Positions 26,440 through 35,543 of a DNA stretch of 60,239 bases are shown here, piece by piece. The notes below the pieces were generated by a model that ran no database searches, was not told the origin of the DNA, and saw nothing but the letters and a program-made list of their open reading frames with translations. The number at the start of each line of letters is the position of its first letter. The stretch's first letter is position 1. The DNA lies in contig NZ_JAEVFI010000021.1 in NCBI RefSeq assembly GCF_019303495.1, forward strand, positions 1 through 60,239. Direction: 5' to 3'. This DNA is from Streptomyces sp. JJ66. GTDB lineage: Bacteria > Actinomycetota > Actinomycetes > Streptomycetales > Streptomycetaceae. The position numbers and the translations under genes are program-made.

Positions 26440-27840
26440 TTACCGGCACGAGCGGCCTTCGTTGACGCACTCCACCACCTGCCGCATCAGGTTCTCGTCC
26501 ATGACGTTGATGAAGTCACCGTGGTCGGTGACCGGCTTGTGCAACTGCTCGGGAAAGCTGTCCACCGCGAAGGCCATGCCCTGCGGCACGTCGTAGACGA
26601 TGCGCTGCACCAGCTGCGGAATGGCGGTGAAGCCCCTCGGACACGAGCCGTCCCGCTGGGCGAAGGCCACGTGGTCACGGTGGTTGGCGCTGTCGGTGTT
26701 CCGGCCGTCCCAGCAGCTTTGGAACTCGAACGTGCGCACCACCTGGCTGCCCTGGGGGCAGATCGGGTACTTGTCGGTCAGCTGCCGGTCCTCGAACCCG
26801 GTGCAGCTCCAGGAGGCGTTGGCGTTGTCCAGGCCGTTGGTGAACGCCTTCGCGTCGCCGGTGATGATGCGCAGGAACCGTGGCATCTCGGTGACCTGGG
26901 AGACCGGGCTGCCCCGGAAGATCAGGTCCACGTCGGCTGGCTGGAGGATGGTGCCGAGGTTGCCGTCCAGGTGCCCGCCGGCCCCGCCGTTCTCGGTGCC
27001 CCGGAAGTCCTTGCGGCCGTCCAGCTGGCGCAGCACCGGCCAGTAGTGGCTGGACTGGTCACCGTTTTGACAGGTCGTCCGGGCCCGGGCCAGGTCCCGG
27101 TCGCCGGTGAAGGCGTCCGTGGCCAGGTTGCCGACGTAATCGTGCACATGGTGGGCGCCGTTGCTCACTCCCGGGTTGACGATGACGTTGTCGGAGTTGA
27201 AATGCTCCTCCTCGTTCGTGCCGCACTCGTTGATGAAGGTGCCCGTAGACGCGTTCCGCCCCAGCGCTGGCTGACGCACGTTCGGCTGGACGACGGTGAT
27301 GTCCACGAAGTCCTCGACCACCGGTCCGCCGAACTTCTCCACCCCCTCCCACGGCTCCATCCGCTGGCCCAGCACCTCGCCGTCGCGCACCTGCCCGGCG
27401 GAGTCGTCCTCGCGCACCTCGCAGCGGTTCAGCTGCTCCAGCTCCTGGGGGGAACCGCCCGCCGTGCGGATACTGCTCGTGATCTCCTCGATGCTTCCCG
27501 TCCGGTCCCCCGCCAGCTCCGAAAGCACCGAAGACGTGGCCCACCGGCCGGAGTGCAACCGCTCGTAGGCGGTCGCCACCTGAGCGTCTAGCTCCGCCAG
27601 ACCCTGGCCCACCGGCACCTTGGCCTCTTGGGGCACGTCCCGCAGGGCCAGGCTGACGTCCGGGCAGTCGATGGTCTGTGCCACCGGGCGTACCTGCTCC
27701 CGCTCCTGCTCCCCGGAGCTGAATCCGGCCGATGCGTTGGTCGCCACGAGGGCCGTTCCGCCCGCGCCGAGGGCCAGGGCGGCCAGCGCCGCCACCGTCC
27801 GCGTCGTCTTGCGGGAGCGTTTATGCGCCTGTTTTCTCAT
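26440..27840 (-). CDS. Secreted DUF1996-domain protein
   Basis: 466 aa. Signal peptide of basic start (MRKQAHKRSRKTTRTV), hydrophobic core and ASA-G site near residue 38. The middle and C-terminal parts match DUF1996: HVHDYVG, PRFLRIITGDAKAF, CWDGRN with the conserved SANHRDHVAF, and IPQLVQRIVYDVP. In actinomycetes and fungi DUF1996 proteins are extracellular; some bind or act on carbohydrate, but no activity is firmly known. An N-terminal extra region (40-150) is not part of DUF1996. ATG at 27840 lies inside the 3' end of the DUF4142 gene (20-nt overlap), so the two are co-expressed. Confidence 0.85.
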   Translation of the reverse strand: MRKQAHKRSRKTTRTVAALAALALGAGGTALVATNASAGFSSGEQEREQVRPVAQTIDCPDVSLALRDVPQEAKVPVGQGLAELDAQVATAYERLHSGRWATSSVLSELAGDRTGSIEEITSSIRTAGGSPQELEQLNRCEVREDDSAGQVRDGEVLGQRMEPWEGVEKFGGPVVEDFVDITVVQPNVRQPALGRNASTGTFINECGTNEEEHFNSDNVIVNPGVSNGAHHVHDYVGNLATDAFTGDRDLARARTTCQNGDQSSHYWPVLRQLDGRKDFRGTENGGAGGHLDGNLGTILQPADVDLIFRGSPVSQVTEMPRFLRIITGDAKAFTNGLDNANASWSCTGFEDRQLTDKYPICPQGSQVVRTFEFQSCWDGRNTDSANHRDHVAFAQRDGSCPRGFTAIPQLVQRIVYDVPQGMAFAVDSFPEQLHKPVTDHGDFINVMDENLMRQVVECVNEGRSCR

Positions 27841-28564
27841 GGGGTGACTCCACTTCGTTGGACCGGGCAGGACCGGCGTGGGCCCTGGGCGTCCCGGCAG
27901 GTGGCGGGGCGGGCGGCGCCGTGGCGGCGAGGGACTCGAAGTCCACCAGTCCGGTGTTCTCCAGGACCGTGATGTGGTCCAGCACGACGGTGTTGGCCTG
28001 CGTAGCCAGGGAGCGGACCAGGGAGTTGCGGGTCTGAGCCCGCACCTGGGCGACCAGGGCGAACACCTGACCGTGCGCACGGCGCGTCAGGTTGGCGAAA
28101 AGCCGGTCGAACGCGTCGCCGCTCGCGGCGTTCAGCTGCGTGAGCCAGCCCCGCTGTTCCTCGGTGGGCTGATTGGCCAGCTCGACGCCGAGCGCGCGCC
28201 CGGTTTCGATGGCCCTCTCGTCCAGCTCGGTATGGCCCTCGACGAGATGGTCCCCGGCCGTGCGCACCGACTCCCGGGCGCTGCGCTCCTGGGCCTGGCG
28301 CCCGGCAGGCAGTTCCCACAGCCCGGCCAGCCGGACCTTGCGCACGAAGTCCCGGTCGAGCGGAGTGAGCGGTCCGTACTCGGTGCTCACCGTGCCCTGG
28401 CCGTCGTCCTCCCAGCCCTGGGCGGACGCGGCGGCCGCTTCGACGCCGCCGAACTTCTGCACCGGGAAGAGCAGTGCCACGAGCGTGGCCGCGAGCGCGG
28501 CGATCACCAGCATCGTGCCCAGCGATCGGCCGGACGCGAGAGGCGGGCCGTTGACGTGGCGCAT
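27821..28564 (-). CDS. DUF4142-domain exported or membrane-anchored protein
   Basis: 247 aa. One N-terminal hydrophobic segment (LGTMLVIAALAATLVALLF), then a helical DUF4142 domain (PLTPLDRDFVRKVRLAGLWE start; VRTAGDHLVEGHTELDE). DUF4142 proteins are ferritin-like helical bundles of unknown role in the envelope. The C-terminal 30 residues are Pro-rich. ATG at 28564 with GAGGAGG 5 nt upstream. Overlaps the DUF1996 gene. Confidence 0.8.
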   Translation of the reverse strand: MRHVNGPPLASGRSLGTMLVIAALAATLVALLFPVQKFGGVEAAAASAQGWEDDGQGTVSTEYGPLTPLDRDFVRKVRLAGLWELPAGRQAQERSARESVRTAGDHLVEGHTELDERAIETGRALGVELANQPTEEQRGWLTQLNAASGDAFDRLFANLTRRAHGQVFALVAQVRAQTRNSLVRSLATQANTVVLDHITVLENTGLVDFESLAATAPPAPPPAGTPRAHAGPARSNEVESPHEKTGA

Positions 28565-28806
28565 ACGTCCTCCTCGGTGCACGGGCGCCCTTGGTGCACC
28601 GGGACGCTAGCGCGCGGGGAGGAGGCCGCCGGCCGGCTTCATCCGGAGCCGACAAAGACCGGTGGGCCGTGCCGGGAGCCTGTTACGTTCCGCGCGGGCC
28701 AGTTGGCCGCGGGCGGCGGCCCGGCGCCGCCCCGGAGGTCACCGCTCCGGGCCGGGACCCGCCGCCGTCGGCTTCCCGCCGCTCGCCCCCTGCCGCGTAA
28801 CCGGGC

Positions 28807-29190
28807 CTACCGCGTGATCGAAGCCGGGCCCACCGCGTGGGAGAACGGCTGCGTACGCCAGTCGAGACCGGCTGGCAGCGTCAACAGCGCGGCGGCGTCG
28901 GCCTCCTGAGCCGTGCCGGCGTCGAGTTCGGCGTCCGTCACCGGGAGCCCTGAGCCCTGGCACACCGTCAGCCCGAACGGGTTCCACGGCGTGGCGCACA
29001 GCGCGTGCTCCGGCAGGCTCTCCTCCTCCGCCAGCAGCGCGATCGGCTGCGCGCACCGCGGGCAGCGCACCCGGTAGATCTCCACGGAGTCGTAGGGTTC
29101 GTCCGCCTCCTCGGCGGCTGGTTCGACACCGTCGCCCGCGGCGGGCCCGAGCGGCGCGGCATCGGAACGGAGCGGGTTGGTCTTCGGCAT
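28807..29190 (-). CDS. Small zinc-ribbon-like hypothetical protein
   Basis: 127 aa. Residues about 35-75 hold two cysteine pairs in a ribbon-like layout: YRVRCPRCAQPIALL and ALCATPWNPFGLTVC. The remainder is acidic and low-complexity. I do not recognise the family; cytoplasmic. ATG at 29190 with GAGGGGG upstream; an earlier start at 29310 lacks a ribosome site. It lies divergent from the Lrp-type gene; the 224 bp downstream to the next gene are empty. Confidence 0.6.
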   Translation of the reverse strand: MPKTNPLRSDAAPLGPAAGDGVEPAAEEADEPYDSVEIYRVRCPRCAQPIALLAEEESLPEHALCATPWNPFGLTVCQGSGLPVTDAELDAGTAQEADAAALLTLPAGLDWRTQPFSHAVGPASITR

Positions 29191-29390
29191 GCATCCCCCT
29201 CGGATGGACCGGCCGGACCACGCCCTGAAACGGCTGGTTTCTCGGCCACAGCAAGCATTTCCCATAGGGGCCCGCGCGTAATCTCCGCCACCCCGAGCGC
29301 TGCGCGGCACGTGATGTGTCCTTGCTCACACCCGGCGTGCACGGGGGCTTCCCCCCGGGCGTTCCCTGTGCCGGAGTGCGCCGGGCAGAG

Positions 29391-29396
29391 TAGGTT
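29391..29396 (+). promoter_or_regulatory. -10 element of a probable leaderless transcript
   Basis: TAGGTT ends 8 bp before the GTG start of the Lrp/AsnC gene, and there is no Shine-Dalgarno sequence between them. That spacing predicts transcription starting at or within a few bases of the start codon. No good -35 is seen. Confidence 0.45.
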
Positions 29397-29404
29397 GAGC
29401 TGCT

Positions 29405-29845
29405 GTGGAGGAGCTGGACCGGCAGATCGTGCAGTTGCTCGTCAAGGACGGGCGGATGAGCTACACCGACCTGGGCAAGGCCACGGGCCTGTCCACGTCG
29501 GCGGTGCACCAGCGGGTACGGCGGCTGGAGCAGCGCGGCGTCATCCGTGGCTACGCCGCCATCGTGGACGCCGAGGCCGTCGGCCTGCCCATGACCGCGT
29601 TCATCTCCGTCGCCCCCTTCGACCCCAGCGCCCCCGACGACATCGCCGAGCGCCTCGCCGACGTACCGGAGATTGAGGCGTGCCACAGCGTGGCCGGTGA
29701 GGAGAACTACATTCTCAAGGTGCGGGTGGGCACGCCCATCGAGCTGGAACACCTCCTGGCCCGCGTCCGTACCCTGGCCGGAGTTTCGACCCGCACCACG
29801 GTGGTCCTCTCCACGCCGTACGAGGCCCGCCCGCCTCGCGTCTGA
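29405..29845 (+). CDS. Lrp/AsnC-family transcriptional regulator
   Basis: 146 aa, standard size. N-terminal HTH: MEELDRQIVQLLVKDGRMSY and TGLSTSAVHQRVRRLEQRGVI. C-terminal RAM (amino-acid binding) domain: VPEIEACHSVAGEENYILKVRV. Likely an amino-acid-responsive regulator, target unknown; the neighbours suggest no obvious pathway. GTG start with no ribosome-binding site, consistent with leaderless expression. Confidence 0.9.
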   Translation: MEELDRQIVQLLVKDGRMSYTDLGKATGLSTSAVHQRVRRLEQRGVIRGYAAIVDAEAVGLPMTAFISVAPFDPSAPDDIAERLADVPEIEACHSVAGEENYILKVRVGTPIELEHLLARVRTLAGVSTRTTVVLSTPYEARPPRV

Positions 29846-30032
29846 CCGGGCGGGCCGCCCGCCCGCCCCCGCGCGGCCGGTGCCTTCCGCAGCCTCCTTC
29901 GGGCATCCCGGCCCACCTCGCCGGTACCACCGGGGGCGTCTTCGCCCGGCCTCCGGCGCGCGCGTCCGGCCGGGCGCCCCGCGCCCCCACCCCGCGCGGC
30001 GCCCGTCCGCGTCCAGGCGCGAGACTTGGCCC

Positions 30033-31673
30033 ATGACTGAGCGCGCCAACCCCCGTGAGAACTCCCGCACCGTCCTGCTGCGCGGCGGGAACGTCTACAG
30101 CCCGGCCGACCCGTTCGCCACCGCGATGGTGGTCGAGGGCGAGCGCGTCGCCTGGATCGGCTCCGAGGGCGCCGCGGACTCCTTCGCCGACGGCGTAGAC
30201 GAGGTGGTGCGGCTCGACGGCGCGCTGGTCACCCCCGCGTTCACCGACGCACACGTGCACACCACCGCCACCGGTCTCGCGCTCACCGGCCTCGACCTGA
30301 CCGCGTGCCCCTCGCTGGCCGACGCCCTGGCCCGCGTCCGGGCCCATGCCACCGCCCGCCCCGGCGACCGCGTGCTGCTCGGTCACGGCTGGGACGCCAC
30401 CGCCTGGCCCGAGCAGCGTCCACCCTCCCGGGCCGAGCTGGACGAGGCCACCGGTCACCGCCCCCTCTACCTCACCCGTGTCGATGTCCACTCGGCGCTG
30501 GCCACCACCGCCCTGCTGGACCAGGTCACCGGCGTCCGCGAACTGCCCGGCTTCGCCGCCGACGCCCCGCTGACCGGCGCCGCCCACCACGCCGTCCGCG
30601 CGGCCGCCCACGCCGCCGTCACCCCCGCCCAGCGCACCGACGCCCAGCGCGCCACCCTGGCCCGCGCCGCCGAGCTGGGCATCGGCGCGCTGCACGAGTG
30701 CGCGGGGCCCGACATCTCCGGCGCCGACGACCTGACCGCCCTGCTCGCCCTCGCCGCCCAGACGCCCGGGCCCCGCGTCTACGGCTACTGGGCCGAGACC
30801 GTCACCGGCGCGAGGGACGCCCAGCGCGTCCGCGAACTCGGTGCCGTGGGCGCGGCCGGAGACCTCTTCGCCGACGGCTCCCTCGGCTCGCACACCGCCC
30901 ACCTGCATACCCCCTACGCCGACGCGCCGCACACCGGCGCCGCCCACCTGGACGCCGACGCCGTCGCCGCGCATGTCACCGCGTGCACCAAGGCCGGGCT
31001 CCAGGCGGGGTTCCACGCGATCGGCGACGCCGCGCTCACCGCCGTCACCCAGGGCGTCCGCGCCGCCGCGGACCGTCTGGGCACCGGCCCCGTCCGCGCC
31101 CTGCGGCACCGCGTCGAGCACGCCGAGATGCTCACCTCCGCCCACGTCGCCGCCTTCGCTGAACTGGCCCTCATCGCCTCCGTCCAGCCCGGCTTCGACG
31201 CGGCCTGGGGCGGGGAACACGGCATGTACGCCCAGCGCCTGGGGGCCGAGCGGGCCCGCACCCTCAACCCCTTCGCCGCCCTCAGCCGGGCCGGTGTCCC
31301 GCTCGCCTTCGGCTCCGACAGCCCGGTGACGCCACTCGCCCCCTGGGCCGGGGTGCGGGCCGCCGCCTTCCACCGCACCCCCGGGCACCGCATCTCCGCG
31401 CGCGCCGGTTTCACCGCCCACACCCGTGGCGGCTGGCGGGCGCTGGGCCGCGACGATGCCGGTGTCCTCGTGCCCGGCGCCCCGGCCGACTACGCGGTGT
31501 GGCGCACCGGCGAACTCCTCGTGCAGACCCCCGACACCCGCGTCGCGGACTGGTCCACCGACCCGCGCTCGGGCACCCCGGGCCTGCCCGACCTCAGCCC
31601 GGGCGCCCAACTGCCGCTGTGCCTGCGGACCGTGGTCGGCGGCCGGACGGTCTTTACGCGGCCGAACGAGTGA
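30033..31673 (+). CDS. YtcJ-like amidohydrolase
   Basis: 546 aa. The metal-dependent amidohydrolase superfamily (amidohydrolase_3) is shown by FTDAHVHTTATG (first HxH), GWDATAWPE, GFHAIGDAALTAV, HRVEHAEML and FGSDSPVTPLAPW (last Asp). The N-terminal beta-sandwich start LLRGGNVYSPADP and the C-terminal GAPADYAVW are family features. Substrate unknown: YtcJ/NfdA relatives act on N-formyl or amide compounds. ATG at 30033, with no strong ribosome site. Transcribed with the flow of lnt but separated by 517 bp. Confidence 0.9.
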   Translation: MTERANPRENSRTVLLRGGNVYSPADPFATAMVVEGERVAWIGSEGAADSFADGVDEVVRLDGALVTPAFTDAHVHTTATGLALTGLDLTACPSLADALARVRAHATARPGDRVLLGHGWDATAWPEQRPPSRAELDEATGHRPLYLTRVDVHSALATTALLDQVTGVRELPGFAADAPLTGAAHHAVRAAAHAAVTPAQRTDAQRATLARAAELGIGALHECAGPDISGADDLTALLALAAQTPGPRVYGYWAETVTGARDAQRVRELGAVGAAGDLFADGSLGSHTAHLHTPYADAPHTGAAHLDADAVAAHVTACTKAGLQAGFHAIGDAALTAVTQGVRAAADRLGTGPVRALRHRVEHAEMLTSAHVAAFAELALIASVQPGFDAAWGGEHGMYAQRLGAERARTLNPFAALSRAGVPLAFGSDSPVTPLAPWAGVRAAAFHRTPGHRISARAGFTAHTRGGWRALGRDDAGVLVPGAPADYAVWRTGELLVQTPDTRVADWSTDPRSGTPGLPDLSPGAQLPLCLRTVVGGRTVFTRPNE

Positions 31674-31794
31674 TCTGCGAGCGTCGTCCCTACGCCGAAA
31701 GGTGCGGCCGCCGCACGGGGCCGCCGCCCCCGGACCATGCGCCTGAACTGCTGGTTTGACGCGGTGCGGGACTAAGACACAGGTCAAACGGCTG

Positions 31795-31825
31795 TTGACA
31801 GGCGGGCGTCGGAGCCCGGTAGGTT
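31795..31825 (+). promoter_or_regulatory. Candidate lnt promoter with a long leader
   Basis: TTGACA (31795-31800), 19 nt, TAGGTT (31820-31825) matches the housekeeping promoter consensus on the plus strand. It would give a leader of about 360 nt ahead of lnt. The rest of the 517-bp gap 31674-32190 holds a weak GTGCGG/CCGCAC hairpin at 31702-31716 and the inverted repeat at 31958-32118, with no supported gene. Confidence 0.5.
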
Positions 31826-31957
31826 CGGCGGAGTCCACCACAGGACGTCCGGTCGGGGGTTCCCCCGCGCCAGCGGAGCCAGGGCCAGCGCCCGCGGCAC
31901 GGGGCGGAAGGTTTCGTCTGACCGGCAGGTGTGACCCGGGTGGGGCCCGGTCGCTCA

Positions 31958-32118
31958 GTAGACAACGGCTTTCGGTTGATCCGCAGCCAGCGGGTCCCAG
32001 GTCGGCCCGAAGGGCGCCGGGCCCCGACCGCAGTGTTCGCGGTCTCGCCGGGGAGGGCTTGCCCGGGGAGGTGGCGGGGGTCCGGGGGCTTTCCCGTGCC
32101 CGGCGATCCGTTGTCTAC
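31958..32118. repeat. Perfect 11-bp inverted repeat bounding 139 bp in the lnt leader
   Basis: GTAGACAACGG (31958-31968) is repeated in inverted form as CCGTTGTCTAC (32108-32118). The repeat arms are less GC-rich than the DNA around them, which makes a chance match less likely. The outer flanks also pair partly (CTCA-/-TGAG). The segment between is extremely GC-rich with no ORF of interest. It may be a long-range leader RNA stem or a relic of an inserted element. Confidence 0.55.
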
Positions 32119-32190
32119 CTGAGGCCCGCAACGCCCGCCCGTCGTTGTACGGTCACCTCAGATCCCCCTCCCTGCAGGAAGGCCGCCACC

Positions 32191-34071
32191 GTGGCACCGG
32201 GCCCCGACACGACCCGTGGACCCCACTGCGCAGAACCCGCCTCCGCCCGCCCCGTGCGCACTGCGCACCCGGATGGGGCGGCGGAGCGAGACGCCGGTGA
32301 GCCCGCGCCCAGCACCGCACGCCGGAACACCGCCAGCCCGGCGGCCGACGCGTCCGCGGCCGCCGCCGTGCCGGAACGCCACCCGAACTCCCCACGGCGG
32401 AACCGGCGCGACCCGGACCCGCCCCCGGCGCAGGACCCCACCGAGCCGCCGGGCCGCCGCACCCGCCGCCTCTGGCCCACCCGCCCGGCCCGCCCCGCCG
32501 TCCTGCGCGTCGGCGCCGCCGCGCTCAGCGGTCTCGCCCTGGCCGCCGCCTTTCCCCCGGTCGGCCTGTGGCCCCTGTCGGTCCTCGCCGTCGCCGCCCT
32601 CGCGCTGCTGACCCGGCACCGCACCGCCCGCCAGGGCGCCGCGACCGGGCTCGTCTTCGGCTTCGCCTTCTTCACCGGCCTGCTCCAGTGGCTCCGCGTC
32701 ATCGGCTGGGACGCCGTCATCGGCCTCTCCCTGCTCCAGGCGCTCTTCCTCGCCGCCCTGGGCGCCGGGCTCGCCCGGGTCTCCCGGCTGCCGCTGTGGC
32801 CGTTGTGGGGTGCCTGCCTGTGGGTCGCCGAGGAGTGGGCCAGGGACCGGGTGCCGTTCGGCGGCTTCCCGTGGGGGCGGCTCGCCTTCGCCAACACCGG
32901 CTCGCCCTTCACGCCGCTGGCCGCGCTGGGAGGGGCGCCGCTGGTCACCTTCGCCGTCGCGCTGACCGGCACCCTGCTGGCCGCCGTGGTCCTGGCCGCG
33001 CACCGCCTGCGCCGCCCCCGGACGGCCAGCACCGACGAGCCGGTGCCCGCCCCGGCCCAGCGCGTCCGCGCGCGGCGCACCCTGCTCGGCGCCGCCTCGC
33101 TCGCCGCCGCCCTCACCCTGGCCGGGTACGCCGTACCCCTCCCCACCACCGCCGCCGACACGGTGCGGATCGCGGTCGTCCAGGGCAATGTGCAGCAGCC
33201 CGGGATGAACTTCCTCGGCCGCCCGATGCTGATCCTGGGCAACCATGTCGAAGCCACCCTCGACCTGGCCGCCGAGGTGGAGGCGGGCCGCGTCCCGCGG
33301 CCGGATCTGGTGATCTGGCCGGAGAACGCCTCCGACCTCGATCCGTACCAGTCCGCCGAGGCGTACGCCGCGATCGACCGGGCGGCCGCCGCCGTTCAGG
33401 TCCCTATCCTCGTCGGTGCCCTGGTGAACCACCCCACCAACGAGCGCTACGTCGAAAACCAGGGCATCGTGTGGGACCCGCGGACCGGCCCGGGTGATTC
33501 CTACACCAAGCAGCACCCGGTGCCCTTCGGCGAGTACGTGCCCTTCCGGGAGCAGCTGAGCCAGGTCATCACCCGCCTTGACCGGGTTCCGCGTGACTTC
33601 CTGGCCGGTGACGAGCCCGGCGTCCTGACGGTGGGACCGGCCCGGCTGGGCGACGTGATCTGCTTCGAGGTCGCCTACGACGAGATTGTCCGCGACACCG
33701 TCACCGCCGGTGCCCGCGCCCTGGTGATCCAGACCAACAACGCCACCTACGGCAACACCGGCCAGCCCGAGCAGCAGCTGGCCATGTCCCGGCTGCGGGC
33801 GATGGAGCACGGCCGCGCCATCGTCACCGCCGCACCCAGCGGCATCAGCGCCGTCGTCGCGCCGGACGGGACGATCGAGCAGCGTACCGAGGAGTTCACG
33901 CAGGACGTGCTCTCCGCCGAGCTGCCGCTGCGCGACGGCCGCACTCTCGCTGACCGCGTCGGCTCGGCACCGGAGTGGACGCTCGCTATGGTGGGCCTCT
34001 TCTCCTGGGCCGCCGCGATCCTCCACGGCCGCCTGCGCCGTCCGGACGAAAAGGGGACCAGCCGTGACTGA
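32191..34071 (+). CDS. lnt: Apolipoprotein N-acyltransferase
   Basis: Adds the third acyl chain to lipoproteins at the membrane; 626 aa. After a disordered, positively charged N-terminus (1-100) come several TM helices (ALSGLALAAAFPPVGLWPLSVLAV; LVFGFAFFTGLLQWLRVIGW). The C-terminal nitrilase-like domain has the triad Glu (VIWPENAS), Lys (YTKQHPVPFGEYVPFR) and Cys (VICFEVAYDEI), then a last TM helix. GTG at 32191 with AGGAAGG upstream is preferred; a longer reading from 31756 would cover the leader. Overlaps ppm by 8 nt, as in the fused Lnt-Ppm1 of mycobacteria. Confidence 0.92.
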   Translation: MAPGPDTTRGPHCAEPASARPVRTAHPDGAAERDAGEPAPSTARRNTASPAADASAAAAVPERHPNSPRRNRRDPDPPPAQDPTEPPGRRTRRLWPTRPARPAVLRVGAAALSGLALAAAFPPVGLWPLSVLAVAALALLTRHRTARQGAATGLVFGFAFFTGLLQWLRVIGWDAVIGLSLLQALFLAALGAGLARVSRLPLWPLWGACLWVAEEWARDRVPFGGFPWGRLAFANTGSPFTPLAALGGAPLVTFAVALTGTLLAAVVLAAHRLRRPRTASTDEPVPAPAQRVRARRTLLGAASLAAALTLAGYAVPLPTTAADTVRIAVVQGNVQQPGMNFLGRPMLILGNHVEATLDLAAEVEAGRVPRPDLVIWPENASDLDPYQSAEAYAAIDRAAAAVQVPILVGALVNHPTNERYVENQGIVWDPRTGPGDSYTKQHPVPFGEYVPFREQLSQVITRLDRVPRDFLAGDEPGVLTVGPARLGDVICFEVAYDEIVRDTVTAGARALVIQTNNATYGNTGQPEQQLAMSRLRAMEHGRAIVTAAPSGISAVVAPDGTIEQRTEEFTQDVLSAELPLRDGRTLADRVGSAPEWTLAMVGLFSWAAAILHGRLRRPDEKGTSRD

Positions 34072-34858
34072 CCGCGAGCGCGCGAAGGAGCGGCGCTTCG
34101 GCCCGCTGGGACCGGCCCTGGTGATCATCCCGACGTACAACGAGGTGGACAACCTCGCCGCGATCGTGCGCCGCACCCGCGCGGCCGTGCCCGAGGCGCA
34201 TGTCCTGGTCGCCGACGACAACAGCCCCGACGGCACCGGAAAGCTCGCCGACGAACTCGCCGCCGGTGACGACCACGTGCGGGTGTTGCACCGGCGCGGC
34301 AAGGAGGGCCTGGGCGCCGCCTACCTGGCCGGTTTCCGCTGGGGCATGGAGCACGGCTACGACGTGCTGGTGGAGATGGACGCCGACGGCTCCCACCAGC
34401 CGGAGGAACTGCCCCGGCTGCTGACCGCCTTGCGCGGCGCCGACCTGGTGCTCGGGTCGCGCTGGGTGCCCGGGGGCCGCGTGGTGAACTGGCCCGCCGG
34501 GCGGGTGTTCCTCTCCCGTGGCGGCAGCACCTACTCGCGGATGATCCTCGGCATCCCGGTCCGCGACGTCACCGGCGGCTTCCGCGCCTTCCGCGCCGAC
34601 ACGCTGCGCGGCCTCGGCATCGACACCGTGGCCTCGCAGGGCTACTGCTTCCAGGTTGACCTCGCGAACCGTGCCGTGCGCGCGGGCTATCACGTCGTCG
34701 AGGTGCCCATCACCTTCGTCGAGCGAGAGCTGGGGGACAGCAAGATGAGCCGGGACATCGTCATCGAGGCCCTGTGGCGGGTGACGGTATGGGGCCTGCG
34801 GTCCCGTTTCGAGCAGGTGACCCGGCCCAGGCACACTGGGAACCATGACCACGCGTGA
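34064..34858 (+). CDS. Polyprenol-phosphate mannosyltransferase (Ppm)
   Basis: 264 aa GT2-family enzyme that transfers mannose from GDP-mannose to polyprenyl phosphate, the lipid donor for protein O-mannosylation and lipoglycans. Motifs: VIIPTYNEVDNL, VADDNSPDGTGKLAD, VEMDADGSHQPEEL (DxD), VPGGRVVNWP and VPITFVERELGDSKMS. No TM helices, unlike eukaryotic or fused forms; membrane contact would come through the coupled Lnt protein. GTG start overlapping the lnt stop. ppm1 in mycobacteria is fused to the lnt domain, so this is the unfused version of the same pair. Confidence 0.92.
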   Translation: MTDRERAKERRFGPLGPALVIIPTYNEVDNLAAIVRRTRAAVPEAHVLVADDNSPDGTGKLADELAAGDDHVRVLHRRGKEGLGAAYLAGFRWGMEHGYDVLVEMDADGSHQPEELPRLLTALRGADLVLGSRWVPGGRVVNWPAGRVFLSRGGSTYSRMILGIPVRDVTGGFRAFRADTLRGLGIDTVASQGYCFQVDLANRAVRAGYHVVEVPITFVERELGDSKMSRDIVIEALWRVTVWGLRSRFEQVTRPRHTGNHDHA

Positions 34859-35519
34859 TCCGAGCCGCTACGAGCCACCCTCCGAGCACACCGGCGGCCG
34901 GTCCGGCTCGGCCGGTCCCCGCCGCCGCGCCCGCACCGTGCGCCCCCGGCTGCGCACGCTCCTGCCGCTGGCCGTCGCGGCCTGGGTGGTCCTGGAGCTG
35001 TGGCTGCTGCTCCTGCTCGGTGACGCCGCCGGTGGGCTGACCGTCTTCCTGCTGCTGGCCGCCGGGTTCGTGCTGGGTGCCGCCGTCATCAAGCGAGCCG
35101 GACGCCGCGCCTGGCAGGCCCTGGCCCGGACCCTTCAGCCGCCCGGTACCACGCAGCGGGAGCCCGCCCGCACCCCCTCGGGCGGCAACGCCCCGGCCAT
35201 GCTCGGCGGGATGCTGCTGATGCTGCCCGGCCTGCTCTCGGACGCCGCCGGCCTGCTGTGCCTCTTCCCGCCCACCGCCTCCCTCCTGCGCCGCGCCGCT
35301 GACCGCTGGGTGCGGCGGCACGCGCCCGCAGCCGGCGCCGGCACGCTGGGGGAGGCCCTGCACCAGGCGCGCACCGCCGGCGATCAGGCCCGCATCCACC
35401 GCCCGGACGGCAAGGTCGTCCAGGGTGAGGTCATCCGCGACCATGATCCCCACACGGAGCGTCCCCGCGACCCCGGCCCCCGCGACGGAGCCACCGACCC
35501 CCGCCGCCCTGGCGCCTGA
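34845..35519 (+). CDS. fxsA: FxsA-family membrane protein
   Basis: 224 aa. FxsA cytoplasmic membrane domain with three to four hydrophobic segments (LLPLAVAAWVVLELWLLLLLG; TVFLLLAAGFVLGAAVI; MLGGMLLMLPGLLSDAAGLL with the LPGLLSD motif). N- and C-terminal tails are charged and disordered. FxsA is linked to phage exclusion suppression in E. coli; role in actinomycetes unknown. ATG overlaps the ppm gene by 14 nt. A strong bidirectional terminator follows. Confidence 0.85.
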   Translation: MTTRDPSRYEPPSEHTGGRSGSAGPRRRARTVRPRLRTLLPLAVAAWVVLELWLLLLLGDAAGGLTVFLLLAAGFVLGAAVIKRAGRRAWQALARTLQPPGTTQREPARTPSGGNAPAMLGGMLLMLPGLLSDAAGLLCLFPPTASLLRRAADRWVRRHAPAAGAGTLGEALHQARTAGDQARIHRPDGKVVQGEVIRDHDPHTERPRDPGPRDGATDPRRPGA

Positions 35520-35543
35520 CCGCGCTCGCGGCCGTACGCACAA

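Noticed and set aside
31756..32190. N-terminal extension of Lnt (145 more residues)
   Set aside because: It lies over the putative leader and promoter, has poor protein character, and GTG 32191 has a ribosome site.
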